Shown piece by piece: positions 11,393 through 22,385 of a stretch of DNA of 64,000 nucleotides. The stretch spans positions 74,259,085 to 74,323,084 of the forward strand of contig OZ035960.1 of the NCBI GenBank assembly GCA_964034945.1. Reading direction: 5' to 3'. The DNA comes from Chrysopilus asiliformis (lineage: Eukaryota; Arthropoda; Insecta; Diptera; Rhagionidae). A model generated the notes under the pieces. The model saw only the letters and a program-made list of their open reading frames with translations, did no database searches and was not told the DNA's origin. The stretch's first letter is position 1. Every line of letters begins with the position of its first letter. The translations under genes were made by a program, and so were the position numbers.

Positions 11393-12733
11393 ATGACCAC
11401 TGTTCAAGAAGCCATAGACCTTGTTAGGGCAGAAATTTTAAATTTAACAGGTGCCTTAAATGCACAAATTAATCAAACGAATAAAATCCAAATCCAGTTT
11501 GATGAATTTAAATCAGAAACTCAACAAACCCTACTAACAATTGCCCAACCCCCTCAAATAAATATTGAACCACCATTAGTAAAACCCACAACTGAAGATG
11601 AATTATCCCAGCAAACAAAAATACCAGACCCCGTAAAGGAAATTAAGTCCTTTAATGGTAACCCTACAACATATTCTTCATGGATAAAATCCGTGGAAAG
11701 CGTCTTGGACGACTACAAAATCATAAGAAACAAACCCCTCTACAGAGCAATAATTCGCTCAATACGTCAAAAGATAGTTGATGAGGCTGACACAGCCTTA
11801 ATTGCATACAATACTCCAGATGAAAACTGGATAGCAATCAAAAGATGTTTGTCATTGCACTATGCAGACAAACGCGATATTAGAACCCTTGAGTATCAAT
11901 TGTACTCACTCCACCAGGGAAAGAAATCGATTGATGAATTCTTTGGAGAAGTCAATCATCATCTTACCCTAATTATTAACAAAGTCCAGACAGAATGTTT
12001 CAGTATTGAAACACAATCTACCATAATAGAAGGACACCGTAACAGAGCTCTCGATACATTTATAAGAGGTCTGAACGGAGAATTGTCTAAACTTATTGCT
12101 ATCAAATCACCCAGATCACTTCCAGAAGCATATTCTTCATGTCTGGAAATACAAAACATGAATTATAGGGCAACCAATTTTCTCAATAAAAATAATCAAA
12201 CAAATTCAATTGTAGTACCGCATAATGCTCTTACACCACCAACATTACCCCCAAAGCGATATTCACAACCACCAACGCCAATGCCCAGAAACTTTAACCC
12301 ACCTCAACTTACGACACAAAAGCGCAATACATTGTATAACGCTCAATACAAACCCCAAATATATCCTCAAGTTAATCAATATAATAAACCATAAAACATT
12401 CAACATAAACCACCTATTTATCCCCGATATAACCAACAAAATAAACCAGAGCCAATGGATGTGGATAAAAGCACACAAAGTAAACAAGTCAATTACATGA
12501 ATAGACCACAGATTAATCCTCAACCGTACAGGAAACCTTTACCATTTGGTAACCTGCCAAATGCACAACCTCAACAACGTATGTACCACACCAATACGGA
12601 ACCTGCTGAGGAATCATATGAAGATACAAGCAACGAAGCTTATGAAGATCCATACGAATTATGTTGCGAAGACTTTGATCTGGAGCCAGAATTAAATTTT
12701 TGCCAAGCAGACTTAGTGCAACACCCTACTTAG
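11393..12733 (+). pseudogene. Gag of element G (one in-frame stop)
   Basis: Gag is the structural protein that assembles the particle and packages RNA. The frame starts at ATG 11393 after a long leader and runs 446 codons, but TAA at 12392-12394 breaks it after residue 333; the same frame continues without a shift. The N-terminal region (to ~60) is helical. The middle (about 85-260) contains the capsid-like pattern I..F.G.P..Y..WI..VE. The tail is rich in N, P and Q, then acidic. No CCHC zinc knuckle is present, as in errantivirus Gag. The stop most likely comes from one substitution in a Gln codon and would prevent full-length Gag and the frameshift to Pol unless read through. Confidence 0.85.
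12694..12700 (+). promoter_or_regulatory. -1 frameshift site gag/pol of G
   Basis: AAATTTT sits in the gag frame as A-AAT-TTT, the X-XXY-YYZ slippery form. It lies 33 bases before the gag stop codon (12731-12733), and the pol frame is the -1 frame and opens here. I see no obvious strong stem just downstream. Confidence 0.7.
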
Positions 12734-15700
12734 CATACGGAATATCAGATGGAAAATTCCTCAAACTCCTAATAGACACCGGAGCCAACAAAAACTTCAT
12801 TTCCCCAAAACACGTATCAAACCCCAAACCCGTTAAAAAACCATTCTTCATAAACTCTGTTGGAGGAAAAATAAAAATAGAACAATCAGCCACGGGAAGA
12901 ATATTCTCAAAATACGGAAATAGAATTCCAGTAAAATTCTATTTGCTACCATCTCTAACATCTTTCGACGGAATTATAGGCGACGATACATTAAGACAAC
13001 TAAAAGCAGTTATTGACAGAGGTAAATCCATTTTAAAAATTCACCCAGGAATTGAAATCCCCCTACAGATGAAAAAGTCATTCGATGTAAATCATATCAA
13101 TATCAGAAATAACCACCTCCCTAAAAACCAGCAGGATGATCTAAACAAACTAATCAGGGAATTCAGACCATTGTTTTCTAAACCCGACGACAAGATAACA
13201 GCAGTCACTAATATAAAAGCAAGAATTAGAACAAGTACTAATTCACCAATTTATGCAAAGACTTATCCATACCCATTCAACATGAGAAAAGAAGTTGATA
13301 AACAGATCAAAAAACTACTTGAAGACAACGTAATAAGACCTTCAAGATCACCTTATAACGCACCAATATGGGTAGTACCAAAAAAATTGGATGCATCAGG
13401 CGAAAAGAAATACAGAATGGTCATTGATTACAAAAAACTAAATAATGTCACAATCTCTGACAAATACCCCATACCTGATATTACATGCACTCTAGCGAAC
13501 TTGGGAAAGGCCAAGTATTTCACAACAATAGATCTAACTTCCGGATTTCATCAGATACGAATGGAAGAAGAAGACATTGAAAAAACCGCATTTTCAACGT
13601 TAAACGGAAAGTACGAATTTTTGAGATTACCGTTTGGCCTCAAAAATGCCCCATCGGAATTCCAACGAATGATAGATGACGTACTAAAAGAAGAAATCGG
13701 AAAACGCTGTCATGTATATATAGACGATATAGTTGTATACAGCGAAACAATCGAACAACATTTCGAAGACCTAAGGGTAATATTTTCAAAACTAAGCAAA
13801 GCCAATCTAAAAGTTAACCTGGATAAAACAGAATTTCTTAAGACAGAAACAGAATTCTTAGGCTTCATAATTTCAAGCCAAGGAATTAAAGCAGACCCTA
13901 AAAAAATACAATCTATAACAAACACACAGGAACCCAAAACTTTAAAGGAGCTAAAATCATTTTTAGGATTAGCTTCCTATTATAGAAAATTTATTAAGGA
14001 TTTTGCCAAAATCGCCAAACCACTTACAAAACTCACAGGTGGAGAATTGGCTAGAATACGCAAAACCCAATCAACAAAGATTCCAATAAAATTTAATAAA
14101 GAAGAAAAAGAAGCTTTCAATAAATTAAAAGACCACTTGACCTCATCGGAATTACTCATTTTCCCAGATTTCGAAAAACCATTTATTCTCACAACCGACG
14201 CATCTAATTATGCATTAGGAGCCGTCCTATCTCAAGGAGAAATTGGAAAGGACAAACCAATTACGTACATTTCCAGAAGTCTGAATACTACCGAACAAAA
14301 TTATGCCACAAACGAAAAGGAAATGCTTGCAATCATTTGGGCCCTAGAAAATCTTAGAAATTATTTGTATGGAGCAAAAAAATTAAAAATTCTCACTGAC
14401 CACCAACCTTTAACATTTGCTCTTAGCAATAAAAACAACAATGCAAAACTCAAAAGATGGAAGGCAAGACTCGAAGAATATAATTACGAAATTGTCTACA
14501 GACCAGGTAAAGCAAATGTAGTAGCCGACGCTTTATCTAGGATGAACATCAGCGAATGTAATGCTTCTACATCCACTCAACATAGTGCAGAGGAAGATTC
14601 AACAGATCTCATCATTTGTACCGAATCCCCTATTAACGTTTTCAAAAATCAAGTAATCCTTCAAGAAGGAGAAGAGGAACAACGTGCCTACGAATTACCA
14701 CATCCCGGATATCATAGGAAGACCATCACAAAGACTCAATTCAATGAAGATTCTATAAAACAAATACTCAAAACTGAAATGAGATCAGATGTCATCAACG
14801 GACTTAAAGCCCCAGAACATATAATGCAACTTATTCAAGACATATATAAGGAACATTTTGGAAGAAATTTGAAAATTAGGTTTACACAAAAAGTGGTTAC
14901 GGACCTTATTGATGAGGAACAAATTTTGGAAACCATTCTAAAAGAACACAGGCTAGCACACAGAAGAGCTGAAGAAAATAAGGAAAAACTACTTCAACAA
15001 TATTATTTCCCTAAAATGGCCTCAAAAATCAGAGAAATTATAGCAAACTGTAACATCTGTAAAGAAAACAAATATGATAGACATCCCTCACGTAACCAAT
15101 TGCAACCCACACCAATTCCGCAATATCCAACCGAAATTATCCATATTGACATTATGGAACTCGATGGAAAATTATTCCTAACATCATTAGATAAATTTTC
15201 TAAATTCACCAAACTATTTCCTATAGAAAATAAATCATCATTACATCTTAAGGAAAAAATATTGGAATTAATACATTACTACACGACTCCGAAATTATTA
15301 GTAATGGACAGAGATAAGGCTTTCACAACACCAATAATAACAGAATTTTTACAAAATATAGGAGTAGAAATATATCTGACACCATCCTCTCGTAGCGAAG
15401 TAAATGGACAAGTGGAAAGAGTACACTCCACAATTCAGGAAATAATAAGATGTCTACAAAAGCAACATAGATCTTTGTCTATAAATGAATTAGCACTAAT
15501 AGCAACCGACCGTTATAATAATTCTATTCATAGCACTGTCAAGGAGACTCCGGCTACCATATTTTATGGTAGAATCCCATCTAAAACCTTGGAAGAATTA
15601 CAAACCGCACGAGAACAAGCAAATACAAAAACCAAACATTTAATTGAACGAATTCAACAACAACGACTCAATTACGAAAACAAAAAACGTCAGAATCCAA

Positions 15701-15861
15701 AAAAATATAACACAGGTGATGTTATCTACATAAAAGCCCCTGGAAGGAAAGGGAAATTAAACCAGAAATTTTCCAAAGAAATAGTCAAGGATGATCACAG
15801 AGTCACAGTAACAACGTACAGCGGCAAAAGAATTCATAAAACAAATATTAAACAAGATTAA
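12700..15861 (+). CDS. Pol of element G (protease, RT, RNase H, integrase)
   Basis: This intact frame of about 1,050 codons lies in -1 frame to gag with no ATG, so it is made as Gag-Pol. Protease: LLIDTGANKNF with the catalytic D at residue 26. Reverse transcriptase: LPFGLKNAPSEFQ and the YIDD box at 340-343. RNase H: TDAS starting near 499, then NEKEMLA and ADALSR. Integrase: zinc-binding H750..H754 and CNIC, then core D817, D870 and E906 with 35 residues between the last two. Family: Ty3/gypsy, errantivirus-like. It copies the genomic RNA to DNA and inserts it. No break is visible, although the gag stop upstream should limit its synthesis. Confidence 0.95.
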   Translation: MPSRLSATPYLAYGISDGKFLKLLIDTGANKNFISPKHVSNPKPVKKPFFINSVGGKIKIEQSATGRIFSKYGNRIPVKFYLLPSLTSFDGIIGDDTLRQLKAVIDRGKSILKIHPGIEIPLQMKKSFDVNHINIRNNHLPKNQQDDLNKLIREFRPLFSKPDDKITAVTNIKARIRTSTNSPIYAKTYPYPFNMRKEVDKQIKKLLEDNVIRPSRSPYNAPIWVVPKKLDASGEKKYRMVIDYKKLNNVTISDKYPIPDITCTLANLGKAKYFTTIDLTSGFHQIRMEEEDIEKTAFSTLNGKYEFLRLPFGLKNAPSEFQRMIDDVLKEEIGKRCHVYIDDIVVYSETIEQHFEDLRVIFSKLSKANLKVNLDKTEFLKTETEFLGFIISSQGIKADPKKIQSITNTQEPKTLKELKSFLGLASYYRKFIKDFAKIAKPLTKLTGGELARIRKTQSTKIPIKFNKEEKEAFNKLKDHLTSSELLIFPDFEKPFILTTDASNYALGAVLSQGEIGKDKPITYISRSLNTTEQNYATNEKEMLAIIWALENLRNYLYGAKKLKILTDHQPLTFALSNKNNNAKLKRWKARLEEYNYEIVYRPGKANVVADALSRMNISECNASTSTQHSAEEDSTDLIICTESPINVFKNQVILQEGEEEQRAYELPHPGYHRKTITKTQFNEDSIKQILKTEMRSDVINGLKAPEHIMQLIQDIYKEHFGRNLKIRFTQKVVTDLIDEEQILETILKEHRLAHRRAEENKEKLLQQYYFPKMASKIREIIANCNICKENKYDRHPSRNQLQPTPIPQYPTEIIHIDIMELDGKLFLTSLDKFSKFTKLFPIENKSSLHLKEKILELIHYYTTPKLLVMDRDKAFTTPIITEFLQNIGVEIYLTPSSRSEVNGQVERVHSTIQEIIRCLQKQHRSLSINELALIATDRYNNSIHSTVKETPATIFYGRIPSKTLEELQTAREQANTKTKHLIERIQQQRLNYENKKRQNPKKYNTGDVIYIKAPGRKGKLNQKFSKEIVKDDHRVTVTTYSGKRIHKTNIKQD

Positions 15862-15894
15862 TTCCCCTATCTCACAACGAATCTTTAATTTCAG

Positions 15895-17314
15895 GTTTAC
15901 CATCATTTGGTTAGTCAACGGAAGTGTGAAAATCTTTGAATATACGAATACACCCCTTGCAACTATCAAAGCAGAATCTGGAAAACTAACAGAAGGAAAC
16001 TTCAAAATAGTACATGTTATAAACCTCACAAACTACATTCAGGCACATACAGTTTTAATCTCAGCAGTCAATTTAAAAATTAACAATTCATCCCCTCTAA
16101 AAATACAAATCGAACACTTACAAAATGAAATAGAGAAACAGTTAAATGAACTCAAACCCTATCGTCAAAGAAGAGCTATCAATTGGATAGGATCCGCTTG
16201 GAAGTGGATAGCAGGCAACCCGGATGCTTACGATCTAGAAACTCTTATAAATTCCCAAAATGAACTTCGTGAAAATAATAACAAACAAATTATAATCAAT
16301 AAAAACATTTTTGACATCTCTAATAAAATACTCAAAAACTATAACCAAATATTGGATAAAGATTTAGAACAAGCCATTTTCAATAAAGTAATGATTATGA
16401 AACACGAGATTGACCAAATCACAGATGCCATCCACTGGGCAAGAAAGGGAATAATAAATACAAAAATCCTAAACAAACAGGAACTAAACGATATTATTAA
16501 AATAACAAAAAATTTACCATACAAAACAGAAGCAGAAGCCCTTAACCTAGCAATCCCATATATCGCAATCAAAGATAATTTAATCCTTTACATTGTATCT
16601 ATCCCACTAACTGAAGAAATTGAATATGATCATTTAATATTAAAACCAATAACCAATAATCAAAAACAAATTGATCTTGACTACACTCATTTACTTACTA
16701 GCAAACAAGATTATTATGGCATCCGACAAAAGTGTAACACATTTCAAGATCTAACAATATGCAAAAGAGAAAGTGTAATAAAATTACCAAAAAACTCATG
16801 TACAGTTAGGCTACTTAAAGGGGTAAATGCTAATTGCCCAAACAAATACAATATCAATACAGTAATAGAAGAAATAAACGATAACCTAATATTCGTTGAT
16901 AATTTTGAAGGAAATTTCACCAATGAATGTGACAATGAAATAAAATCCTTAAAAGGAAGCTTTCTTATCAAAATTAATAACTGTTCTATAGATTTCGGAA
17001 ATCAAAGATTTATTTCAAAAGAAATTAAAAACTTTCAACCATTACCTCCCATTTTACAAATAAATCTTACAGAGGCATACATCAAACCAAATGTAGACAA
17101 ACTTCATATTGAAAACATAAAACAAACAGAAAAAATCAATCAATTAAATATTCATTCAATATCAAATGATACAATACTCTATGTAACAGCAATAACAATA
17201 ATTGTAATAATCATATATTGGATAAAAAAGACTAAAAATTTTAAAATTCTAAATATACACTCAAAAAGTATGCCAGAAGGAATTCAATTAGACAGTATCT
17301 CAGGTAATAAATAA
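15895..17314 (+). CDS. Env of element G (baculovirus F-like fusion glycoprotein)
   Basis: In gypsy errantiviruses Env is a membrane fusion protein related to baculovirus F. Here exon 2 begins after the acceptor TTTCAG (15889-15894); the first in-frame codons are hydrophobic and there is no ATG, so the initiator must come from the leader exon at 10981. Counting from GTG 15926, a furin-type site RQRR lies at residues 80-83. It is followed by the conserved AINWIGSAWKWIAGN fusion-peptide region, and a transmembrane helix spans about 416-435 with a short tail. Several N-x-S/T sites and Cys residues are present. The frame is unbroken. It starts 33 bases after the end of pol. Confidence 0.88.
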
Positions 17315-17344
17315 ATTTCACTCTTTTTGAGGACAAAAAGTCTT

Positions 17345-17355
17345 AAGAAGGGAGG
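17345..17355 (+). promoter_or_regulatory. Polypurine tract of G
   Basis: AAGAAGGGAGG ends immediately before the 3' LTR (AGTTAAAT...), the place where plus-strand DNA synthesis is primed. Confidence 0.85.
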
Positions 17356-17754
17356 AGTTAAATATAGATTTGACATATAACTGTAAACGACTATAGATTT
17401 GTCATATAACTGTAAATGACTAACGATGAGTAAAATCTCAATCATATAAACATAGAAATATCAAAGCATCATAATGATTCACAGACACCTGTCTAAATAA
17501 TGTACATCGAATCATAGGATGAAACATCCTAATCTTGTAATAGTCATATAAGCTTATCTAAAATTATAAAAGGAGCTAGAATAAGATAAAGTTCTTTAGT
17601 TCTTAATCCATTCTGTATATTGAAGGTTAAAACTCCGCAGCCGTGGGCTCATAATAAAGTTAATATAAAGTTTTATATTGTTTTATTCCATAGTGGACAA
17701 GTAGTCCACTTAAAATATATTTTTTTAAAGTTCTAATTACAAAATTAGTTAACT
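17356..17754 (+). repeat. 3' LTR of element G
   Basis: It is 399 bp, AGTTA...TAACT, nearly identical to the 5' LTR once the latter's insert is ignored, with TATAAAAGG at 17565-17573 and AATAAA at 17653-17658. ATAT follows the LTR and precedes the 5' LTR, consistent with an errantivirus TATA-rich target duplication. Confidence 0.93.
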
Positions 17755-17936
17755 ATATATATATATATATATATATAAGTGTGTGTGTGTGTGTGACTAA
17801 ACATCATTAATTTATCCCCCCTCCCCTCCCCTACCACACCCTCTCCCCTATCCACTACCCACCCCACCTCTCCCCTACCATCACCCACCCAACCCACCCG
17901 ACCCATCTCCCCAACACTTCCCACAATAATCTTCAT
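17755..17936. repeat. TA, GT and C-rich simple sequence
   Basis: A run of (AT)n, then (GT)n, then about 120 bases of C/A/T-rich low-complexity sequence with CCCCTCCCC and CCACCC motifs. There is no gene. Confidence 0.85.
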
Positions 17937-18500
17937 TACGATAAATTGTCTTACGATAAATTGTTCTTACGATAAATTGTTCTTACGATAAATTGTTCTT
18001 ACCAGTGGCGGCTTTATAGGGGAGGCAACGGAGGCATTGCCTCCTCATAACATCTTATAAAAATGTTTTTCTAACGTATGCCTTTAATTTTTTATACCAT
18101 AATGGACTGTATAAAAATCTGTATATTCAGAACATAATAATTTAAAAGAAAATCCTATTCTCTAATGTCGAATTCTCTAAAACATAAACTACAAATTCTC
18201 TTCATAGCGGCTAGCCTCCGATTCGTACAAATACTTTCATACAGCTTTTGCTAAGAACAAGCATAGCCACATATATAATACGAACACCAATCTCTGTTTC
18301 ACTTTTCCCCTCCAGAAGAATAGGTCTTCCTACATAATTCGGAATACGTCTTCCTACATAATAAAAAACTTTATAGAACTAAAAAAAACTTTGCCTCGTC
18401 ATTTCAAATATACACGAGCCGCCACTGGTTCTTACGATAAATTGTTTTACGATAAATTGTTCACGATAAATTGTTTCACGATAAATTGTTTACGATGAAT
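17937..18500. repeat. Minisatellite of ACGATAAATTGT units, split by a MITE
   Basis: Units of about 15-18 bases (ACGATAAATTGTTCTT and variants) run 17937-18002 and resume 18428-18500. The hAT MITE at 18003-18427 divides the array. Confidence 0.85.
18003..18427. mobile_element. hAT MITE, 425 bp
   Basis: The ends are CAGTGGCGGCT and AGCCGCCACTG, with the exact 8-bp duplication GTTCTTAC at 17995-18002 and 18428-18435. An 8-bp duplication plus CAGTGG ends identifies the hAT superfamily. There is no coding frame. Confidence 0.88.
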
Positions 18501-18504
18501 TGAC

Positions 18505-19650
18505 CGGCACCCATAAAATTGGAAGTTTGTCTGTTGGTTGGTTTGAGATTACAAAACTCAAACATAACAAAAGCTATAATTGCCAATTTGGCAATTATTG
18601 AAAACCCGTATGGTGATATTCTTATCAAAATTCGAACAGTTGTACCAAAATTCCACTTTGAAGTCAAACTTTCCAATAAGATTCTTTTAAATTTATTCCA
18701 ATCGGATTTTGATGTATGGGAGTTTTATGTAGAATCATATCCTAAATAACTTTTGTTCTTAGACTTTTTTGATAAGATGCATCGTTTTCGAGATATTCAC
18801 AAAAACCGTTTTTGTTCGTATGGGGGGTACCCCCCTAATGGTCCGTTTTTACCCATTAACGAACTTAGCCTCGCATTTTACAAAAAACGGACCTGTGCAA
18901 AATTTCAAGTCTCTAGCTCAATCCGTGCGCCCGCAATCCGCGCCACAGACAGACAGACAGACGGACATACGGACGGACATGCAGAAATTAATTATTTTTA
19001 TCATTCTAAACTCACTGGTGTAATTCATTTTTATGTGTGATGACGGGATCTTGGCGTTACAAACGGTAAGGCAAAGTTAATATACCCTTTGGTTTCACCA
19101 TACGGGTATAAAAACTACTGGACCGAGTTTTACGCGGTTTTTTTGCAAAATGATCGGTGTTGCCAGGAGTAGGTTTTCAGCTATGTAGATTTTCAAAATT
19201 CGAAACGGAATGTCCTGTAAGGATAATGAAAATATCCTTTTTCCCATTTTTCCCCGGAAATATTTGCATTATAGGGTTTTTCGGTTCGATGATCACGAAT
19301 CCGGTATTAGATTTTCAAAATTCGAAACGGAAGGTCCTGTACGAATAATGCAAATATCGTTTTTCCAGTTTTTCCTGAGAAAAATCGGCCTTAGCGAGTT
19401 TTTGGGGTCGCTGATCACGAATCCGGTGTTGGAATTTCAAAAGGATAACGGAAATGTCCTTTTTCCAATTTTTCTCACAAAAACAGGCTATGGGAGGTTT
19501 TCAGGTTTGCTTATTAGTTGGAATTTCAAAATTCGAAACGGAAGGTCCTGTAAGGATGACATTTTTTCCCAAAACTTTTTAAGTTATTTATGGTTTTTTG
19601 ACATTCTAAATTTTATACAAAAACCTTTTAGCTGACAACGAGACCCTAGT
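18505..19650 (+). mobile_element. Helitron-like repeat interrupted by repeat H
   Basis: The head motif (GAGATTACAAAACTCAAA) stops at ~18559 and resumes at 19105 with AAACTACTGGACCGAG, matching the uninterrupted version at 37160-37205. Further blocks with ATTCGAAACGGAAGGTCCTG repeat three times. The end reads GACCCTAGT at ~19642-19650, similar to the CTAG-T end at 37623-37627. There is no Rep/helicase gene. Helitron assignment rests on the CTAG-T end only. Confidence 0.45.
18560..19104. mobile_element. Repeat H insertion
   Basis: It splits the Helitron-like head described at 18505-19650. It contains ACCCGTATGGTGAT near 18603 and the inverse ATCACC-type motif GGTTTCACCATACGGGTAT at its right end, plus a (CAGA)n/(CGGA)n stretch at 18946-18975. 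The two small frames inside look fortuitous. A fragment lies at 1262-1405. Confidence 0.5.
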
Positions 19651-19659
19651 ATATGTATA

Positions 19660-20004
19660 AAAATATAAATAACAATGTTTTTTATTTATTTAAGGCATTC
19701 ACAGTTTTCAGAATCCTTACAAAAAGTATTTATTTACTTTTTGCGATACTACTTCTGGCCCTACTGAATTCAGGAATACAAATCCGCTTATGTTCAGAAT
19801 CCATGTAAGGACTTCTGTAAGGGCTTATTTTCAGTACTTTTATAACGCCTTACAGAATCTATATCATACTAATATATAAAAATGAGTTGTTGTCTGTCTG
19901 TCTGTCTGTTCCTCTTTCACGCAAAAACGGCTGAACCGATTCACTTGAAATTTGGCATGAGTGTCTGTGGTCGTTCTGGTTCCAACATAGGCATACGGAA
20001 AAGT
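19660..20004 (+). other. No gene; Helitron-like head at 19866
   Basis: 19660-19860 is unremarkable. At 19866-19915, ATACTAATATATAAAAATGAG followed by (TGTC)n matches the heads of the other Helitron-like repeats. It is cut off by the mariner relic. Confidence 0.4.
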
Positions 20005-20470
20005 AAAGGGTGGTTAAATTTTAAGGGCCGATGTTGAATGTGAACCACACCTAAACGTCAAGTTTTTTTCTGCATTTCATTTGACATTTCTCAATTTGAA
20101 CCATGGAAAGATACACAATCGAGCAACGCGTTAAAGTTATTCAGGCTTCTGTTCGCGATAGTGTGGCTGAAGAGCCGTCCACCTCAACTCGTCGTCGTGC
20201 CCAACAATTGCACCTCCCACGCTCGTCGTTGATGAACATTATGCATAAAGACTTGCATTTACACGCTTACAAGGTGCAATTGACTCAAGAACTAAAGCCT
20301 CTTGACCATTTCAAGCGTCGTCAATGGTCAGAATGGTGGCAAGAAATGGCAACAGTGGATGATCAATTTTCGAAGAAAATCATCTTCAGTGATGAGGCAC
20401 ATTTTCATAATAAGCCTGAATAACTTTAACGGGTTGCTCGATTGTGTATCTTTCCATGGTTCAAATTGAG
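20005..20470. mobile_element. Mariner-like relic with fold-back arms
   Basis: It starts with GGGTGGTTAAATTTTAAGGGCC, an end-like sequence. 20090-20139 is repeated in inverted orientation at 20421-20470 (50 bp, one mismatch), so the 5' coding start of the transposase has been copied, inverted, to the far side of a truncated gene. Confidence 0.6.
20103..20423 (+). pseudogene. Truncated mariner-type transposase
   Basis: The 106-codon frame opens MERYTIEQRVKVIQ, the start of a helix-turn-helix (DUF4817-like) DNA-binding domain. It then jumps to SVAEEPSTSTRRRAQQL, so the middle of the first domain is deleted. The second helix-turn-helix and the first catalytic block IIFSDEAHFH follow, containing the first Asp of the DD(D/E) triad. 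The frame ends at the inverted repeat; the second and third catalytic residues are gone. It cannot be an active transposase. Confidence 0.75.
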
Positions 20471-20619
20471 TTAGTCTGAAAAGTATATATTAAAGTCAAT
20501 ATATTAATGTGGATGATTATTACTATTGAAAAAAAAAAATTTTATATGCGTTGGTGAGTAGACTTCAAACTCAAAGTATGAGCAAAAGTTTTCCAATTTC
20601 CCGGTAGTGTTTTTTACTT

Positions 20620-21160
20620 TTTACAGTTATTTATATATTATAAATATTTTTTTAAGTATTATAAGTCTATCTCGCTTGAACTTTACACGCCATCCAGACC
20701 TGCCGGAAACGTTGACAGGACTGTTAACATAAATGTCATTAGAAAAGTCTGTTGTGACGTCGGTGAGCTGCTGATTCTGGCATGACGTTTCAGTTCCAGA
20801 AATGCGTTGAGCAGTAAACAACTGAATAGTAAATATGACGATCTCAGTGATTTCACTTTTTTCTTTAAAATCTCCGCACTAAAATTAAATTCGGCTTCCA
20901 GCTGCTCCCACGATGCCTTTTTCAAATAATGTCTTTGTAGAAATTACTTTTAAACAGTATTCGTTTATAGAACGGAGCGTCTCTGCACGTGAAAAATTAG
21001 AATCCGCCATCTTAAATTCCATTTCTGTTACCATTTCTGTTGGCAAAGATGTCAGCAAAAACTGTCAGACTTTTCTGTCGTAACAGCTGACTTTTCAATC
21101 TTCACTAGACATAACATCAGACGTAACAGCGACAGTGACGGCATTCATGGCAGGTGTGGA
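20620..21160 (-). pseudogene. Probable MADF-domain relic
   Basis: On the minus strand, 20683-20925 encodes KASWEQLEAEFNFS...KKKVKSLRSSYLL, resembling the second half of a MADF domain. Sequence up to ~21012 in another frame looks like its first half, so a frameshift separates them. Related sequence (AAAAGTCTG...AACAGCTG-like) occurs near both ends (20738-20775 and 21063-21090, inverted), suggesting a second decayed PIF/Harbinger element. The assignment is tentative. Confidence 0.35.
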
Positions 21161-21169
21161 TTACTAGTT

Positions 21170-21780
21170 AGGCGCTATTGAAAAATTTCTGAGAGAAAAG
21201 ATATTGAGAGAAATTTTTTCAAAAGCTTTTCGCTCATTTGTCTTTCCACTATATGGAAAGCCCTATATCAGAATTTGACACTAGTGATTGGCTCTCAAAA
21301 TATAGATTTTTGTTCTCTCAGTGCAGTTTAAAATTTCATAGTAAGCAATGTATTTTCAAAACAAATTGTTGTTTTAGTAAGCTATGAAATCTTGCATGTT
21401 CTTAGCATAAGTACAGTAAGTAATATATATTTCTGTGCAAAAAAAAGTTTTTAAAATAGATAACTGCATAAACATAAGCAAGCTTCTCAAAATAACTCAA
21501 CAAAGTGGTGAGAATTTTGGTTTATTATTCTTAATATTATTATATTATATTGCGTTTTATATTTTAGTTTTCTGAAGACAAATAAAAGATACTTTCAATT
21601 ACACATTATTTCTTATTTTTTACCCTCTCTATCATATAATATTGTGCATTTCCTAATAATTTTAGAAAATGTTTAATTTACCGGTAATTACCGGTTTACC
21701 GGTAATTTTGATTTTTTTTACCGCGTTACCGGTAATGACAAAGTTCGGCAAATTTGCAATCCCTAATCCTATTCACAAGT
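21170..21780. other. No gene; clustered TTACCGGTAA palindromes
   Basis: AT-rich sequence. At 21679-21736 the palindrome TTACCGGTAA occurs repeatedly (TTACCGGTAATTACCGG and variants), which resembles sub-terminal repeats of a DNA transposon, but no element ends could be found. Confidence 0.4.
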
Positions 21781-22385
21781 GTTAGGGTGGCAAAACTAGG
21801 CTCGGTGAATAAATCGTTTGAGGGTAAAGATGTAGTCTCCGATGTCGTGCGCCGGTCCAGTTCACTCCTGCAAATTTAAACAAAAAACAACACGTAAGTC
21901 TATAAGACTTAGTGAGGGCTTACAGTTACCCGCCCTCTACCTCGGACAGACCAAGAAGGACACGACGAACGTGTCTCTTCCTTCTGGACCTCTGACGCTG
22001 ACAAGAGACACAGGCTCAGGTGAACGACTCACGTTCACCTTCCCTGAATCGTCACCTTGTTCAGCGACTCAACAAACTGACGGACAGAACGGACAGAAAG
22101 CAAACCCAACTATCCAATACTATCCTTCCCGGGTTATCCCCAAAACACAACAATAATAATAATCTAATCTAATCTAACACTACAGAATAATTAACTATAA
22201 GTACTCACCCGTTTAGCAATCCGTATTTGACATATCGGTCTGCCATCTCTACTTTGACTACTAGTAGCCAACTACGATATGCAGTTCAAAGTAGATTCGA
22301 GTGAGCTAAATAACAAATCCTTAATAATTACCCTAACACAAGGAAGTATAAAATTCCACAAGTAGACCCTCCCAGACTATATGGC
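21780..22385. other. Unassigned GC-richer block
   Basis: 21842-22156 is a 104-codon open frame without a recognisable domain. It ends in AATAATAATAATCTAATCTAATCTAA, the short tandem tail seen at some LINE 3' ends. It may be the 3' end of a LINE, but that is a guess. Confidence 0.3.
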
